NCBI GenBank assembly: GCA_944385705.1
Contig: CALWYF010000007.1
Span: 1-55,184, forward strand
Source: an uncultured Oscillospiraceae bacterium
GTDB lineage: Bacteria > Bacillota > Clostridia > Oscillospirales > Oscillospiraceae
Length of the DNA: 55,184 nt
Direction of reading: 5' to 3'
Part shown: piece after piece, positions 7,053 to 18,028 of the stretch
Layout of the letters: the number at the start of each line of letters is the position of its first letter
Position numbering within the stretch: position 1 is the first letter of the stretch
Notes under the pieces: model-generated
Databases searched by the model: none
What the model was told of the DNA's origin: nothing
What the model saw: only the letters and a program-made list of their open reading frames with translations
Position numbers and translations under genes: made by a program

Positions 7053-9146
7053 AAGCCCCGCCAGCCGCCCCAGGGCGGCCACTCCGGCGCACAGCAGCAG
7101 TCCTATGGCCGTGGGCAGCAGGGCGGATAGGGCCGTCCACTTCAGGCTCCCCGTCTCCTTTTTTATGGTCAGCAGAGTGGTGGAGCAGGGCCAGTGGCAC
7201 AGGGAAAAAAGGATGACGCATAGTGCCGTCACCGCCGTCCAGCCCTGCGCTCTCAGCATCGGTGCCAAGGCCGTCAGCTCACCCAGCTCAGTAAGGCTGC
7301 CTCCTGTGCTGTATATCATCACCGCTATGGGCAGAACTATCTCGTTTGCGGGAAAGCCCAGGATGAAGGCCAGGAGTATCACCCCGTCCATACCCAGCAG
7401 GCTCCCTAGAGGCTCCAGCCCTGCGGCAAGGGCGGTGAGCAGATTGGCCTCTCCCAAGCGTATATTTGCCAGCAGCCACAGCGCCGCTCCTGCCGGGGCC
7501 GCCACCGCCGCTGCCCGGCCCAGGACGAAAAGAGTCCTGTCAAACACCGAGCGGACTATCACCTTTCCCAGTTCCGGCCGCCGGTAGGGAGGCAGCTCCA
7601 GAACGAAGGCGGAGCTCTCCCCTTTCAGCAGCGTCATGCCCAGGAGCTTTGTGCTCATGAGCGTCAGCACCACGGCCAGAAGTATCAGCCCCGTAAGGGC
7701 CAGGGCGGACAGCAGGGCATTCTCCCTGCCGCTTATGAGAAACATGCTTATCAGGGCAATGATGGTGGGGAAGCGGCCGTTGCAGGGCACCAGGCTGTTG
7801 GTGATTATTGCCAGCAGCCGCTCCCTGGGGGAGTTGATTATCCGGCAGCCCACCACCCCGGCAGCGTTGCAGCCGAAGCCCATAGCCATGGTCAGGGCCT
7901 GACGGCCGCAGGATGAGCAGCGGCAGAAGGGCCTATCCAGATTGTAGGCTATTCTGGGGAGATAGCCCGAGTCCTCCAGCAAGGTGAATAATGGAAAGAA
8001 TATGGCCATAGGCGGCAGCATCACCGACACCACCCAGGCCAGGGTCTTGTAGGCCCCTTCCACGATAAGTCCCGTAAGCCAGGTCGGAGCTCCCAGCCAA
8101 GCAAAAAGCTTCAGCAGCCGGTCGTATATGTAAAAGAGCCCGGCGCTGAGCCACTGGGAGGGGTAATTGGCCCCTTTTATAGTGAGATAGAATATAAGAG
8201 CCAGCAGCGCTATCATCATGGGATAGCCAAAAATTTTGGAGGTGAGCAGCCGGTCTATGGTCCTGTCCCTCTGACTGTAGCCCTTCTCCCCGTTCTCCAC
8301 TGCACCCCGGCATATCTCCTCCCCTGTTTTTACCAGAGTTGATACCAGCATATCCTGGAGTCGGTCCCGGTCTATGCCTTCCTGAGACAGCAGCCTGCGC
8401 TGCTCCTCCGCTGCGTTTCGCAGCTCCAGGCCCACCCGGTCCTCCATCTCTCCCAGCAGCAGGCGCAGGCAGATAAAGCGGGGAGACACCCCTTCTATCT
8501 CCCCAGCCAGAGGCAGCAGGTGTTCCATGGCCTGCTCCACCGGTTCCGGATAGCTCAGTCCCGTCTCTCCCCTTTCGGCCGGAGCATCAAAGGCCCGGTC
8601 CAGAGCCTTCAGCAGCTTCTCCCGACTTTTTTTGTCTCTGGCCACCGTTGCCACCACCGGCAGTTTCAGGCGCTCCCGGAGCTTCTCCAGGTCTATATGT
8701 ATGCCTTTGGCCTCCGCCTCGTCCATCAGGTTCAGGCACAGCAACACCGGTCTGCCCGTCTCCAGAGTCTGGAGCAGCAGGTTCATATTTCTGTCCAGGC
8801 ATGTGGCGTCGCAGACGACCAGCACTGCATCGGCTCCGCCGAAGCAGATAAAGTCCCGGGCCAGCTCTTCCTCCGGGGAATCGGCCATGAGGGAGTAGGT
8901 CCCCGGAAGATCCACCAGCACATAGCCTCTCTTCTCTCCCCGGCAATAGCCCCGGGCATTGCTCACTGTCTTGCCCGGCCAATTGCCGGTATGCTGTTTC
9001 ATGCCGGTGAGGCTGTTGAATATGGTGCTCTTGCCCACGTTTGGATTTCCCGCCAGGGCTATTATCTTATCTTCCGGCCTGGGGCGCAGCATGTGGGCTT
9101 CTCCCCTGCCTATGCCTCTGCCTGTGGATTTGACGGTCAGGCCCAT
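7047..9146 (-). CDS. feoB: Ferrous iron transporter FeoB
   Basis: A 699-residue membrane protein. The N-terminal G domain has G1 'GNPNVGKST', G3 'DLPGTYSL' and G4 'NLMD'. About 8-10 membrane helices with gate domains follow from about residue 300. A cysteine-rich stretch 'FCRCSSCGRQALTMAMGFGC' lies between helices, a feature of several Clostridia FeoB proteins. FeoB imports Fe(II) across the cytoplasmic membrane. The start at 9146 has GGGAGGGAGG upstream; an internal ATG at 9092 is possible. It is 61 bases after feoA. Its stop overlaps the stop of the convergent ABC-F gene by six bases. Confidence 0.95.
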   Translation of the reverse strand: MGLTVKSTGRGIGRGEAHMLRPRPEDKIIALAGNPNVGKSTIFNSLTGMKQHTGNWPGKTVSNARGYCRGEKRGYVLVDLPGTYSLMADSPEEELARDFICFGGADAVLVVCDATCLDRNMNLLLQTLETGRPVLLCLNLMDEAEAKGIHIDLEKLRERLKLPVVATVARDKKSREKLLKALDRAFDAPAERGETGLSYPEPVEQAMEHLLPLAGEIEGVSPRFICLRLLLGEMEDRVGLELRNAAEEQRRLLSQEGIDRDRLQDMLVSTLVKTGEEICRGAVENGEKGYSQRDRTIDRLLTSKIFGYPMMIALLALIFYLTIKGANYPSQWLSAGLFYIYDRLLKLFAWLGAPTWLTGLIVEGAYKTLAWVVSVMLPPMAIFFPLFTLLEDSGYLPRIAYNLDRPFCRCSSCGRQALTMAMGFGCNAAGVVGCRIINSPRERLLAIITNSLVPCNGRFPTIIALISMFLISGRENALLSALALTGLILLAVVLTLMSTKLLGMTLLKGESSAFVLELPPYRRPELGKVIVRSVFDRTLFVLGRAAAVAAPAGAALWLLANIRLGEANLLTALAAGLEPLGSLLGMDGVILLAFILGFPANEIVLPIAVMIYSTGGSLTELGELTALAPMLRAQGWTAVTALCVILFSLCHWPCSTTLLTIKKETGSLKWTALSALLPTAIGLLLCAGVAALGRLAGLL

Positions 9147-9166
9147 GTTACCTCCCTCCCATTCTT

Positions 9167-9199
9167 CACCGGGGCGGCCCTTGTTGGGCCGCCCCGGTG
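9167..9199 (-). other. Strong hairpin between feoA and feoB
   Basis: A perfect 14-base-pair GC-rich stem (9167-9180 with 9186-9199) with a 5-base loop and no U-run on the minus strand. It lies between the two genes of one operon, so it more likely tunes stability or ratio than ends transcription. Confidence 0.6.
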
Positions 9200-9207
9200 T
9201 CCGCTTG

Positions 9208-9444
9208 TCAGCTTCTATTTACGATAATGTCTCTGCAGTCTCTGTCCCTGATGGCCAGCATACTTCCCCGCACCAGAAAGGCCTTGGGGTCTCCCCCCGG
9301 GCTAACGCCCAGGCACTCCACTCTGGTTCCCTCCACCATGCCCATATCCAGCAGGCGGCGCCGCAGAGCTCCGCTGCTGTTAAGGCATTTTACAAGGGCC
9401 GTTTCCCCGGGCCGCAGACTGTGGAGACCAAAGCTACTTTCCAC
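9208..9444 (-). CDS. feoA: Ferrous iron transport protein FeoA
   Basis: A 78-residue SH3-like FeoA protein ('RRRLLDMGMVEGTRVECLG', ending 'RDRDCRDIIVNRS'). FeoA assists FeoB, probably by contact with its cytoplasmic side. The start is a GTG at 9444 with GGGTGG six bases upstream. It is the first gene of a feoAB operon. No Fur box is recognised. Confidence 0.9.
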   Translation of the reverse strand: MESSFGLHSLRPGETALVKCLNSSGALRRRLLDMGMVEGTRVECLGVSPGGDPKAFLVRGSMLAIRDRDCRDIIVNRS

Positions 9445-9468
9445 AATGTTCCACCCGCTTTACGCTGC

Positions 9469-9497
9469 ATTATATGCCTCAGCGCCCTGTCCTGACA
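9469..9497 (-). promoter_or_regulatory. Candidate feoAB promoter
   Basis: Minus-strand TATAAT (9469-9474) and TGTCAG (9492-9497) with a 17-base spacer. The -10 is perfect, the -35 poor. The start point would be about 20 bases before the feoA GTG. Confidence 0.4.
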
Positions 9498-9526
9498 CTC
9501 CGGCTTTCTCCAGTGCATAAACGCGA

Positions 9527-9559
9527 AAAGTCCCCGGACCATCAAGGTCCGGGGACTTT
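9527..9559 (-). terminator. Terminator of the 2-oxoacid oxidoreductase operon
   Basis: A 14-base-pair stem (9527-9540 with 9546-9559), loop of five, followed on the minus strand by a short T stretch. It lies 19 bases after the last gene of the operon. Confidence 0.75.
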
Positions 9560-9578
9560 GGATTAACTCTTGTTTCTA

Positions 9579-10118
9579 TCAGCCTTTGGCGGCCTCCATA
9601 CCTGCCACCAGGGCCTTTTTGTTACCCTCCAGGAACTTCATTTTTCTTTCGCCCAGCTCTATACGGATAGCTTCCACCATGGTGTCTAAGCTGACGATGG
9701 GCTCCTTTTCCAGCATGGCGCCCAGGATAGCAACGTTTGCACCCTTGGGGTTGCCCACGCTCTCGGCTATGCCCATAGCGTCGCAGTAGACCACTTTGAT
9801 ATCGTCTCTCACGCTCTTGCGGTCTATTATAGAGCTGTTGATAACCAGCAGTCCGCCGGGCTTGACACTGCCTTCAAACTTATCCAGAGAGGGGGCGTTC
9901 ATGGCAACAACCACGTCGGCCTTATCCACCATGGGAGAGGCCACGTCCTCGTCGCTGACGATGACGGAGCAGTTGGCAGTACCGCCGCGCATCTCGGGGC
10001 CGTAGGAGGGGAGCCAGGAGACGTGCTTTCCGTCCAGCATACTGGCCATGGCGACGAACTTACCGATAAGCAGCATGCCCTGGCCGCCGAATCCGGCAAA
10101 AATAAACTGTTTCGTCAT
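9579..10118 (-). CDS. 2-oxoacid:ferredoxin oxidoreductase, gamma subunit
   Basis: A 179-residue protein of the POR_N gamma type ('FAGFGGQGMLLIGKFVAMAS', 'WLPSYGPEMRGGTANCSVI'). It is the catalytic-gamma component of a four-subunit enzyme that turns a 2-oxoacid plus CoA into acyl-CoA, CO2 and reduced ferredoxin in the cytoplasm. Its start touches the stop of the beta gene (shared base at 10118), so the two are translationally coupled. It is the last gene of the operon. The sequence alone does not decide between the Vor (branched-chain) and Kor (2-oxoglutarate) type. Confidence 0.9.
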   Translation of the reverse strand: MTKQFIFAGFGGQGMLLIGKFVAMASMLDGKHVSWLPSYGPEMRGGTANCSVIVSDEDVASPMVDKADVVVAMNAPSLDKFEGSVKPGGLLVINSSIIDRKSVRDDIKVVYCDAMGIAESVGNPKGANVAILGAMLEKEPIVSLDTMVEAIRIELGERKMKFLEGNKKALVAGMEAAKG

Positions 10119-10864
10119 TATTTATTTGCCCCCTTATCTTTATACACGCCCAGAGGATAGTAGGGGATCATATTCTCTTCCAGCCATTTCATTGCCTCAA
10201 CAGGGCTGAGACCCCAGTTGGTGGGACAGGTGGAGAGAACTTCGACCATGCAGAAGCCCTTGCCTTCCATCTGGTACTGGAACGCCTTCTTGATAGCCTT
10301 CTTGGTTTTGATGATATTGGCATTGTTGTTCACGGCGCAGCGCTCGATATAGTAGGAGTCGGGAACCTGCGCCAGCATCTCGGACATCTTTATGGGGGCG
10401 CCGCACCAGGCCTCGTCACGGCCATAGGGGGAGGTAGTGGTGCGCTGGCCCACCAGGGTGGTGGGAGCCATCTGGCCGCCGGTCATACCGTAGATGGCGT
10501 TGTTGACAAAAATGGTGCATATCTTCTCGCCTCTGTGGGCAACATGGACGATCTCGGCGGTACCGATGGATGCCAGGTCACCGTCGCCCTGATAGGTGAA
10601 GACAAGGGCATCGGGTTTGGCTCTCTTCACGCCGGTGGCCACGGCAGGAGCGCGGCCGTGGGCAGCCTCCAGCATATCCACATTGAAGTAATCGTAGGCG
10701 AAAACGGAGCAGCCCACGGGAGCCACACCCACGATGTTGCCGCCCATGCCGGACTCCTCCAGAGCCTCAGCCACCAGACGGTGGATGATGCCGTGGTTGC
10801 AGCCGGGGCAATAGTGGAAGGGCTTATCGGTCAGATATTTAGTCTTTTCAAATACTACAGACAT
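10118..10864 (-). CDS. 2-oxoacid:ferredoxin oxidoreductase, beta (TPP-binding) subunit
   Basis: A 248-residue protein with the TPP-binding region 'TYQGDGDLASIGTAEIVHVA' (GDGD with the downstream Asn in FVNNAIYGMTGGQ) and the N-terminal 'HYCPGCNHGIIHRL'. Two cysteines in CPGC may ligate a cluster, as in related enzymes. The substrate-region motif SPYGRD is of the kind seen in Vor/Kor proteins. It directly follows the alpha gene. Confidence 0.9.
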   Translation of the reverse strand: MSVVFEKTKYLTDKPFHYCPGCNHGIIHRLVAEALEESGMGGNIVGVAPVGCSVFAYDYFNVDMLEAAHGRAPAVATGVKRAKPDALVFTYQGDGDLASIGTAEIVHVAHRGEKICTIFVNNAIYGMTGGQMAPTTLVGQRTTTSPYGRDEAWCGAPIKMSEMLAQVPDSYYIERCAVNNNANIIKTKKAIKKAFQYQMEGKGFCMVEVLSTCPTNWGLSPVEAMKWLEENMIPYYPLGVYKDKGANK

Positions 10865-11938
10865 TTACTTACCCTCCTTCATTTCGAGGATCTTTGCTAC
10901 GATCTCTCCGGTAGTGGGCATAAGGCTGCCGCAGTGGCCGAAGTATTCAACGGGCTTGGTGCCCTCGAGGGCCAGCTTCACATCTATGAGCATCTGGCCT
11001 TCATTGGCCTCCACATCCAGCACTGCCTTTGCGTTGACGGCAGCCTCTTTCAGCTCCTTGTAGGGGAAGGGCCACACGGTGATGGGACGGAAGAGGCCCA
11101 CTTTGATGCCCTTTTCTCTCAGCTCGTTGACTGCGGACTTGGCTATACGGGCCACGGTGCCGAAGGCAGTGATAATGTAGTCGGCATCCTCGGTCATATA
11201 GGCCTCGTACATAACCTCGTTCTTTTCTATCTCGCGATAGATGGCCTGGAGGTTATTGTTATGAACGGTGAGCTCCTCGGTATTAATGTACAGGGAGTTG
11301 ATAACGGCTCTCTTTGCCGGGTCATCGCCGGGCTTCCAGCCGGTAGCGGCCCAGGGTTTCTTCTCCGGGTCCACCTTGTACTCCACCATCTCCGGCATCT
11401 CCACAGGCTCCATCATCTGGGCCATGATGCCGTCGGCCAGGAAGAGGACGGGTACTCTGTACTTCTCCGCCTTGTCAAAGGCAAAGCCGAAGATATTGAT
11501 TGCCTCCTGGATAGAAGCGGGAGCGTAGGTGATCAGATGGTAGTCGCCGTTGCCGCCGCCCTTGGTAGCCTGGTTATAGTCGCCCTGGGAGGCCTGGATG
11601 CTGCCGAGGCCAGGGCCGCCGCGCATTACGTTGAGGATAACGCAGGGCAGCTGAGCGCCTGCACAATAGGAAATGCCCTCCTGCTTCAGGCTGACGCCGG
11701 GGCTGGAGGAAGAGGTGATGACTCTGGCGCCGGTAGAAGCTGCGCCGTAGACCATGTTTATTGCCGCCACTTCGCTCTCCGCCTGGAGGAAGCAGCCTCC
11801 CACCTCAGGCATACGGGCGGACATGTATTCGGGGATCTCAGTCTGGGGAGTGATAGGATAGCCGAAGAAGAAGCGTGCGCCGGCGCGAATGGCGGCCTCA
11901 GCTATAGCTTCGCTACCCTTCATAAGGGTCAGTGCCAT
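10865..11938 (-). CDS. 2-oxoacid:ferredoxin oxidoreductase, alpha subunit (VorB-like)
   Basis: A 357-residue protein. It opens 'LMKGSEAIAEAAIRAGARFF' with 'GYPITPQTEIPEYMS', and has 'SSSSPGVSLKQEGISYCAGA' and 'MRGGPGLGSIQASQGDYNQA'. These are the hallmarks of alpha subunits annotated as 3-methyl-2-oxobutanoate dehydrogenase VorB. In an amino-acid-fermenting anaerobe the enzyme would oxidise branched-chain 2-oxoacids to, for example, isobutyryl-CoA. AGGAGG lies seven bases before the ATG. The substrate assignment follows family habit, not a residue I can point to. Confidence 0.9.
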   Translation of the reverse strand: MALTLMKGSEAIAEAAIRAGARFFFGYPITPQTEIPEYMSARMPEVGGCFLQAESEVAAINMVYGAASTGARVITSSSSPGVSLKQEGISYCAGAQLPCVILNVMRGGPGLGSIQASQGDYNQATKGGGNGDYHLITYAPASIQEAINIFGFAFDKAEKYRVPVLFLADGIMAQMMEPVEMPEMVEYKVDPEKKPWAATGWKPGDDPAKRAVINSLYINTEELTVHNNNLQAIYREIEKNEVMYEAYMTEDADYIITAFGTVARIAKSAVNELREKGIKVGLFRPITVWPFPYKELKEAAVNAKAVLDVEANEGQMLIDVKLALEGTKPVEYFGHCGSLMPTTGEIVAKILEMKEGK

Positions 11939-11951
11939 TTTAATTTCCTCC

Positions 11952-12161
11952 TTAATCCTTTTCTATGTGGATCGCCACATCCGGGCAGGTACGGGCGCAG
12001 GATGCGCAGCCGATGCATGCCTCAGGTTCCACTACCTCTGCGGGGTGGTAGCCCTTTGCGTTGAGCTTGGTTTTTGAAAGGGCAAGGACGTTCTTGGGGC
12101 AGGCTCTGACGCACAGACCGCAGCCCTTACAAACAAGCTCGTTGATTGTCACCTTTACCAT
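11952..12161 (-). CDS. Ferredoxin-type delta subunit, two 4Fe-4S clusters
   Basis: A 69-residue protein with two cluster motifs: [14 protein letters not shown] and [13 protein letters not shown]. This is the electron-transfer delta subunit of the oxidoreductase and the first gene of the four-gene set. GAGGT lies six bases before the ATG. Electrons would pass from here to free ferredoxin. Confidence 0.9.
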   Translation of the reverse strand: MVKVTINELVCKGCGLCVRACPKNVLALSKTKLNAKGYHPAEVVEPEACIGCASCARTCPDVAIHIEKD

Positions 12162-12245
12162 GATTCTACCTCTTTTCTTTTATGATTTTCCAGTTGTTAC
12201 TGACTATCTGTGAAAGACCGCGCTCCGGCGGCCGGGACATACCTT

Positions 12246-12953
12246 TTAGTCTAGACTCCTGATCCAGCTGTTCCAGTCACGGGCCATATAGGTGTCTATA
12301 TACATGGGCTTGCCTATGTACCTGGGGTCGTGGCCCTCAGAGAGGAACTGATCCAGCATCTGTTTTTTCCCGGAGGTGTAGAGCACCGGGACTCCGGTGA
12401 GCTCCGAAACCTGTTTTATAATTTCGTAGCCGTCTCTCAGTTCATCCGGCCCTGTGGCCTCAGCCAGGTTGGTGTTGTTTATCATTCCGCTGATTTTCAG
12501 TCTGGAGTGCGCCTGCATCTCCTCCTGAAGCCTGATTATCTTATCCACGGTGCCGGAAAGAGGACGGCGGATGTTGATAACATTGAGCACCTCCAGCGCT
12601 CCCTCTTCCAGCTCCACAAAGTCCTGATGGTAACGCCCCAGGGCCGTGGAGCCCACGGCATCTCCTCCTACGTCAAAAACCACCGTATCCCAATCCATAT
12701 CAAAGGCGGAGGCCACCTCCGCAGGCAGTGACAGAGTCTCTATACCTGAGCAGGAAAAATTGGGAGACACCAGGCGTATCTCCTTCATCTCAGTGAGTTT
12801 GCCGTGTTCAGCCAGACGGAAATAAGTGTTCACCATGTCCAGGTCCAAAAGCTCGGTGCGCTTGCCCTGCTCGGCGGCCTGAAAGGCAAAGTTCAAAGCC
12901 AGCTCGGTCTTTCCGCTGCCGTAATTTCCAATCAGAACATAGACCTTTTTCAC
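12246..12953 (-). CDS. P-loop ATPase (ParA/CobQ/MinD-like) upstream of the oxidoreductase
   Basis: A 235-residue protein from a GTG at 12953, which has AAGGAG eight bases upstream; a GTG at 12962 abuts that site. Walker A is 'GNYGSGKTELALNFA'. 'RTELLDLDMVNTYFR' resembles the deviant switch region of SIMIBI ATPases, and 'VVFDVGGDAVGSTALG' the Walker B region. It has no membrane or DNA-binding segment. The only neighbours are the oxidoreductase genes, 84 bases downstream on the same strand. A role in maturation, cluster loading or localisation of that enzyme is an inference from gene order only. Confidence 0.8.
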   Translation of the reverse strand: MKKVYVLIGNYGSGKTELALNFAFQAAEQGKRTELLDLDMVNTYFRLAEHGKLTEMKEIRLVSPNFSCSGIETLSLPAEVASAFDMDWDTVVFDVGGDAVGSTALGRYHQDFVELEEGALEVLNVINIRRPLSGTVDKIIRLQEEMQAHSRLKISGMINNTNLAEATGPDELRDGYEIIKQVSELTGVPVLYTSGKKQMLDQFLSEGHDPRYIGKPMYIDTYMARDWNSWIRSLD

Positions 12954-12992
12954 GTCCAGCACTCCTTCCTGTCGCGGCTTTTCCGCACTTAT

Positions 12993-13022
12993 ATTCTATC
13001 ACCCCCGCAAGAAGTCCGTCAA
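12993..13022 (-). promoter_or_regulatory. Promoter of the P-loop ATPase / oxidoreductase unit
   Basis: Minus-strand TTGACG (13017-13022), an 18-base spacer, and TAGAAT (12993-12998), 40 bases before the GTG start. No equally good promoter is seen in the 84 bases before the ferredoxin gene, so the genes may share it. Confidence 0.55.
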
Positions 13023-13140
13023 TGAACAATAGTGCCGATATTTACCAGGCTACAAATTGCAAAATGACGAAATAAATATATGATTGCTTTGATTTAAGTG
13101 CATTATATTCTTTTACATTTCAAATTTGCAAATATACAAA

Positions 13141-13179
13141 ATCACCCCCGGGTATCGTGGCTTCGGACCCGGGGGTGAT
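13141..13179 (-). terminator. ATP synthase operon terminator
   Basis: A 13-base-pair stem (13141-13153 with 13167-13179), a 13-base loop, then T-rich sequence on the minus strand. It lies 4 bases after the epsilon stop codon. Confidence 0.85.
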
Positions 13180-13182
13180 TTC

Positions 13183-13443
13183 CTATTCATGTTTGATGCT
13201 GGATACCAGCAGTATTACTTCGTTATTTGAGACGGTGGCCACACCTTCGCCCACCTCTATGCTGCCCCGTTCTTCGCCGGCAGAGTAGCAGACATTACCG
13301 GGCGAAACGGCGCAGAGCATATCGCAGTGGCCCCTGAGTATGCCCAGGCTGCCGAAGGCGGTGGGCAGTTTCACATAGTCTACATAGCTTTCATAGCAGT
13401 CGCCGTAGGCGGTGCTGACGCTGAGATGAATTTCATTGGCCAT
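13183..13443 (-). CDS. atpC: ATP synthase epsilon subunit, short form
   Basis: An 86-residue protein that matches only the N-terminal beta-sandwich of epsilon ('YVDYVKLPTAFGSLGILRGH', then 'GEGVATVSNNEVILLV'). The usual length is about 130-140 residues. The C-terminal two-helix domain, which in many bacteria inhibits ATP hydrolysis and binds ATP, is absent, and the frame ends at a clean stop before a terminator. The subunit joins gamma to the c-ring. It is the last gene of the operon. Loss of the inhibitory helices would remove one known control; another must limit hydrolysis if control is needed. Confidence 0.85.
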   Translation of the reverse strand: MANEIHLSVSTAYGDCYESYVDYVKLPTAFGSLGILRGHCDMLCAVSPGNVCYSAGEERGSIEVGEGVATVSNNEVILLVSSIKHE

Positions 13444-13452
13444 GGCGTCACC

Positions 13453-15700
<2,248 letters not shown>

Positions 15701-15725
15701 CTCCCTTCAGGCAAATTATCCGGAT

Positions 15726-17969
15726 TCAGGGGCGAAAATCCCCCTTGAAATTTTCTATGAGCTGACGCAGCTGCTGGATCTGCTCATCGTTCAGCTTCTT
15801 GCCGCCGTCTATCGCAGCGCACAGCTCCGGTGCGTTCTCATAGGCATAGGCGGTCAGGCGTCTCTCAAATTCAGGCACCTGCTGGTTTTCCAAATCGTCC
15901 ATAAAGCCCTCGTTGGCGGCAAATATGGCCACCACCTCTTCGGCCACGGTGCGGGGATCAAAGCGCTTCTGCTTGAGAAGCTCCGTAAGCTTTCTGCCTC
16001 GGTTCAGAGTGTCCCTGGTAGCCTTATCCAGATCGGAGCCGAACTGGGAGAAGCTCTCCAGTTCCCTGTACTGGGCCAAGTCCATTCTCAGGCGTGAGGC
16101 AAACTGCTTCATGGCCTTGGGCTGGGCGTCGCCGCCCACACGGCTGACGGAAAGTCCCGCATTGATAGCCGGGCGCACGCCGGAGTTGAAGAGAGACTCC
16201 TCCAGGAAGATCTGGCCGTCGGTGATGGAAATGACGTTGGTGGGGATATAGGCGGATATGTCTCCGGCCTGAGTCTCCACTATGGGCAGAGCAGTCATAC
16301 TGCCGCCGCCGTTTTCGTCATTGAGGCAGGCCGCTCTCTCCAGCAGCCTGGAGTGGAGGTAGAACACGTCGCCGGGGTAAGCTTCTCTCCCTGGCGGGCG
16401 ATGGAGCAGCAGACTCAGCTCACGGTAGGCCACTGCGTGATGGGACAGATCGTCATAAACGATCAGCACATGGCGGCCCTTGTACATCAGGTATTCGCCC
16501 ATGGCGGCGCCGGTATAGGGCGCGATATACAGCATAGGCGCAGGATCGGAGGCTTTGGCGCTGATAACGATACTGTAGTCCATAGCGCCCAGCTCCCGAA
16601 GCTTGGCCACAATGCCGGCCACGGTGGACTCCTTCTGTCCTATGGCCACATAGATACAGATGACGTCCTTGCCCTTCTGGTTGATTATGGTGTCGACGGC
16701 AATGGAAGTCTTACCGGTCTTCCTGTCGCCGATTATAAGCTCACGCTGGCCCCGGCCGATAGGCACCAGGGCATCGATGGCCTTTATGCCGGTGTGCAGA
16801 GGCACAGACACAGGCTTTCTTGCTATGATACCGGGGGCCGGGCTCTCCACCGGCCTCGTCTCGGAAGTCAGCAAGGGGCCTCTTCCGTCCACGGGGTGGC
16901 CCATGCCGTCCACTACACGGCCTATAAGGCCTTCGCCCACAGGCACTTCCATGACCTTCCCGGTACGGCGTACCTGGGCGCCCTCATGGATATTCTCATA
17001 GTCACCCAAGAGCACGGCACTGACCCGATTTTTTTCGATGTCCATAACCATGCCTTGGAGGCCGTCCTCAAAGCTTATCATTTCCCCGGACATAACGTCG
17101 GAGAGACCCACTATGTGGCAGATGCCGTCGGCAAGGCTCTCCACAATACCGGTCTGGAAACAGCCGGGTTCGTTGGAAGCTGCGGCAAACTTATCCTTAA
17201 AGTAGCCGGCAATATCCTCGCTGGGACTTTCTCCGGCCTTGAGTTCTTCTCCCACCCGACGGATCATGTACTGCAGGCTTCCGTCGTATACGGTGTCCTC
17301 CAGCTTCAGACGCAGACCGCCTATGAGTTCAGGGTCCACTCTGACTTCAAGGCTGAACTTGCCGCCGGTCTTATTCTCCAGCAGGGCCTTCACCTTTTCC
17401 ACCAGGCTCTCATCCAGAGTCTGAGCGGAGAAGAGTTCTGCCTTCAGCTCATCTCCCCAGCGGAGCTTGGCCTTGTCGCTGTCTGTGAGCTCCAGCATCT
17501 GCTCCAGCTGTGCTACAAAGCGCTGGGGCATGGCGCTGCGCTCTCCGGCATATTTGTCGCCTTCCAGTAGCTTTGTCGTCTCCTCCAGCAGCGCCCCTGT
17601 GCTCTCGTCTCTCAGCTCAGTCATAGTCTGCTGTTTCAGGCTGAGCATATCGTGGCGAGCCTCACTGAGCCTGCTGTCGGCCAGTGCTCTGCTCTCTTGG
17701 GCGCTGCGCTCTGCGCCGCGCTTTGAACGCTCCTTTGCCTGCTCCAGTATCTCCTGGCACTGGCTCTTGTTCTGAGCGTCCATATCCTCAAGGGTCTGTG
17801 TTATGTTCCGGGCGTTTTCCTCTGCCGCCTTGGCCTCTTCCAGCTCCCGGCTTATTTTCTGCCGGTTGCCTTCGATCATATTTATAACGATCTTCTTGCC
17901 GAACTTATATAGGAAAAAGGCCAGTATAGCAAAGTTTATAAGGCCAAACCATATGTTCCATCCACCCAT
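15726..17969 (-). CDS. Fused ATP synthase b'-delta(C-terminal)-alpha subunit
   Basis: One uninterrupted 747-residue frame. Residues 1-145 resemble a b subunit: a membrane helix at about 6-22 ('[20 protein letters not shown]') and a long charged helix. About 177-242 matches the C-terminal half of delta ('[20 protein letters not shown]', '[16 protein letters not shown]'). The six-helix N-terminal domain of delta is not recognisable. From about 250 to 747 is a full alpha subunit with P-loop GDRKTGKT (414-421), '[20 protein letters not shown]' and '[14 protein letters not shown]'. The start has GGAGGGTG. The gene sits exactly where atpH and atpA normally stand, after a separate atpF. Alpha is present three times per complex, b twice and delta once, so the fusion raises a stoichiometry problem. 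I see no clear internal ribosome-binding site at the delta/alpha junction. b-delta fusions are known in mycobacteria; I do not recall this triple one. Confidence 0.9.
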   Translation of the reverse strand: MGGWNIWFGLINFAILAFFLYKFGKKIVINMIEGNRQKISRELEEAKAAEENARNITQTLEDMDAQNKSQCQEILEQAKERSKRGAERSAQESRALADSRLSEARHDMLSLKQQTMTELRDESTGALLEETTKLLEGDKYAGERSAMPQRFVAQLEQMLELTDSDKAKLRWGDELKAELFSAQTLDESLVEKVKALLENKTGGKFSLEVRVDPELIGGLRLKLEDTVYDGSLQYMIRRVGEELKAGESPSEDIAGYFKDKFAAASNEPGCFQTGIVESLADGICHIVGLSDVMSGEMISFEDGLQGMVMDIEKNRVSAVLLGDYENIHEGAQVRRTGKVMEVPVGEGLIGRVVDGMGHPVDGRGPLLTSETRPVESPAPGIIARKPVSVPLHTGIKAIDALVPIGRGQRELIIGDRKTGKTSIAVDTIINQKGKDVICIYVAIGQKESTVAGIVAKLRELGAMDYSIVISAKASDPAPMLYIAPYTGAAMGEYLMYKGRHVLIVYDDLSHHAVAYRELSLLLHRPPGREAYPGDVFYLHSRLLERAACLNDENGGGSMTALPIVETQAGDISAYIPTNVISITDGQIFLEESLFNSGVRPAINAGLSVSRVGGDAQPKAMKQFASRLRMDLAQYRELESFSQFGSDLDKATRDTLNRGRKLTELLKQKRFDPRTVAEEVVAIFAANEGFMDDLENQQVPEFERRLTAYAYENAPELCAAIDGGKKLNDEQIQQLRQLIENFKGDFRP

Positions 17970-18028
17970 ACACAGTCACCCTCCTTCCTGCAAAAAATCT
18001 TTCCCATGTGGGGGTAATGCGCTGCCTT

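Noticed and set aside
10535..12064. Long open frame opposite the oxidoreductase genes
   Set aside because: Crosses several real genes with conserved motifs on the other strand; His/Gly/Leu-rich shadow composition.
15726..17969. Fused ATP synthase gene as a sequencing artefact or pseudogene
   Set aside because: All three parts are in one frame, keep their conserved residues, stand in normal gene order and have a good ribosome-binding site; an artefact would have to delete exactly the atpH start and the delta N-terminal domain.
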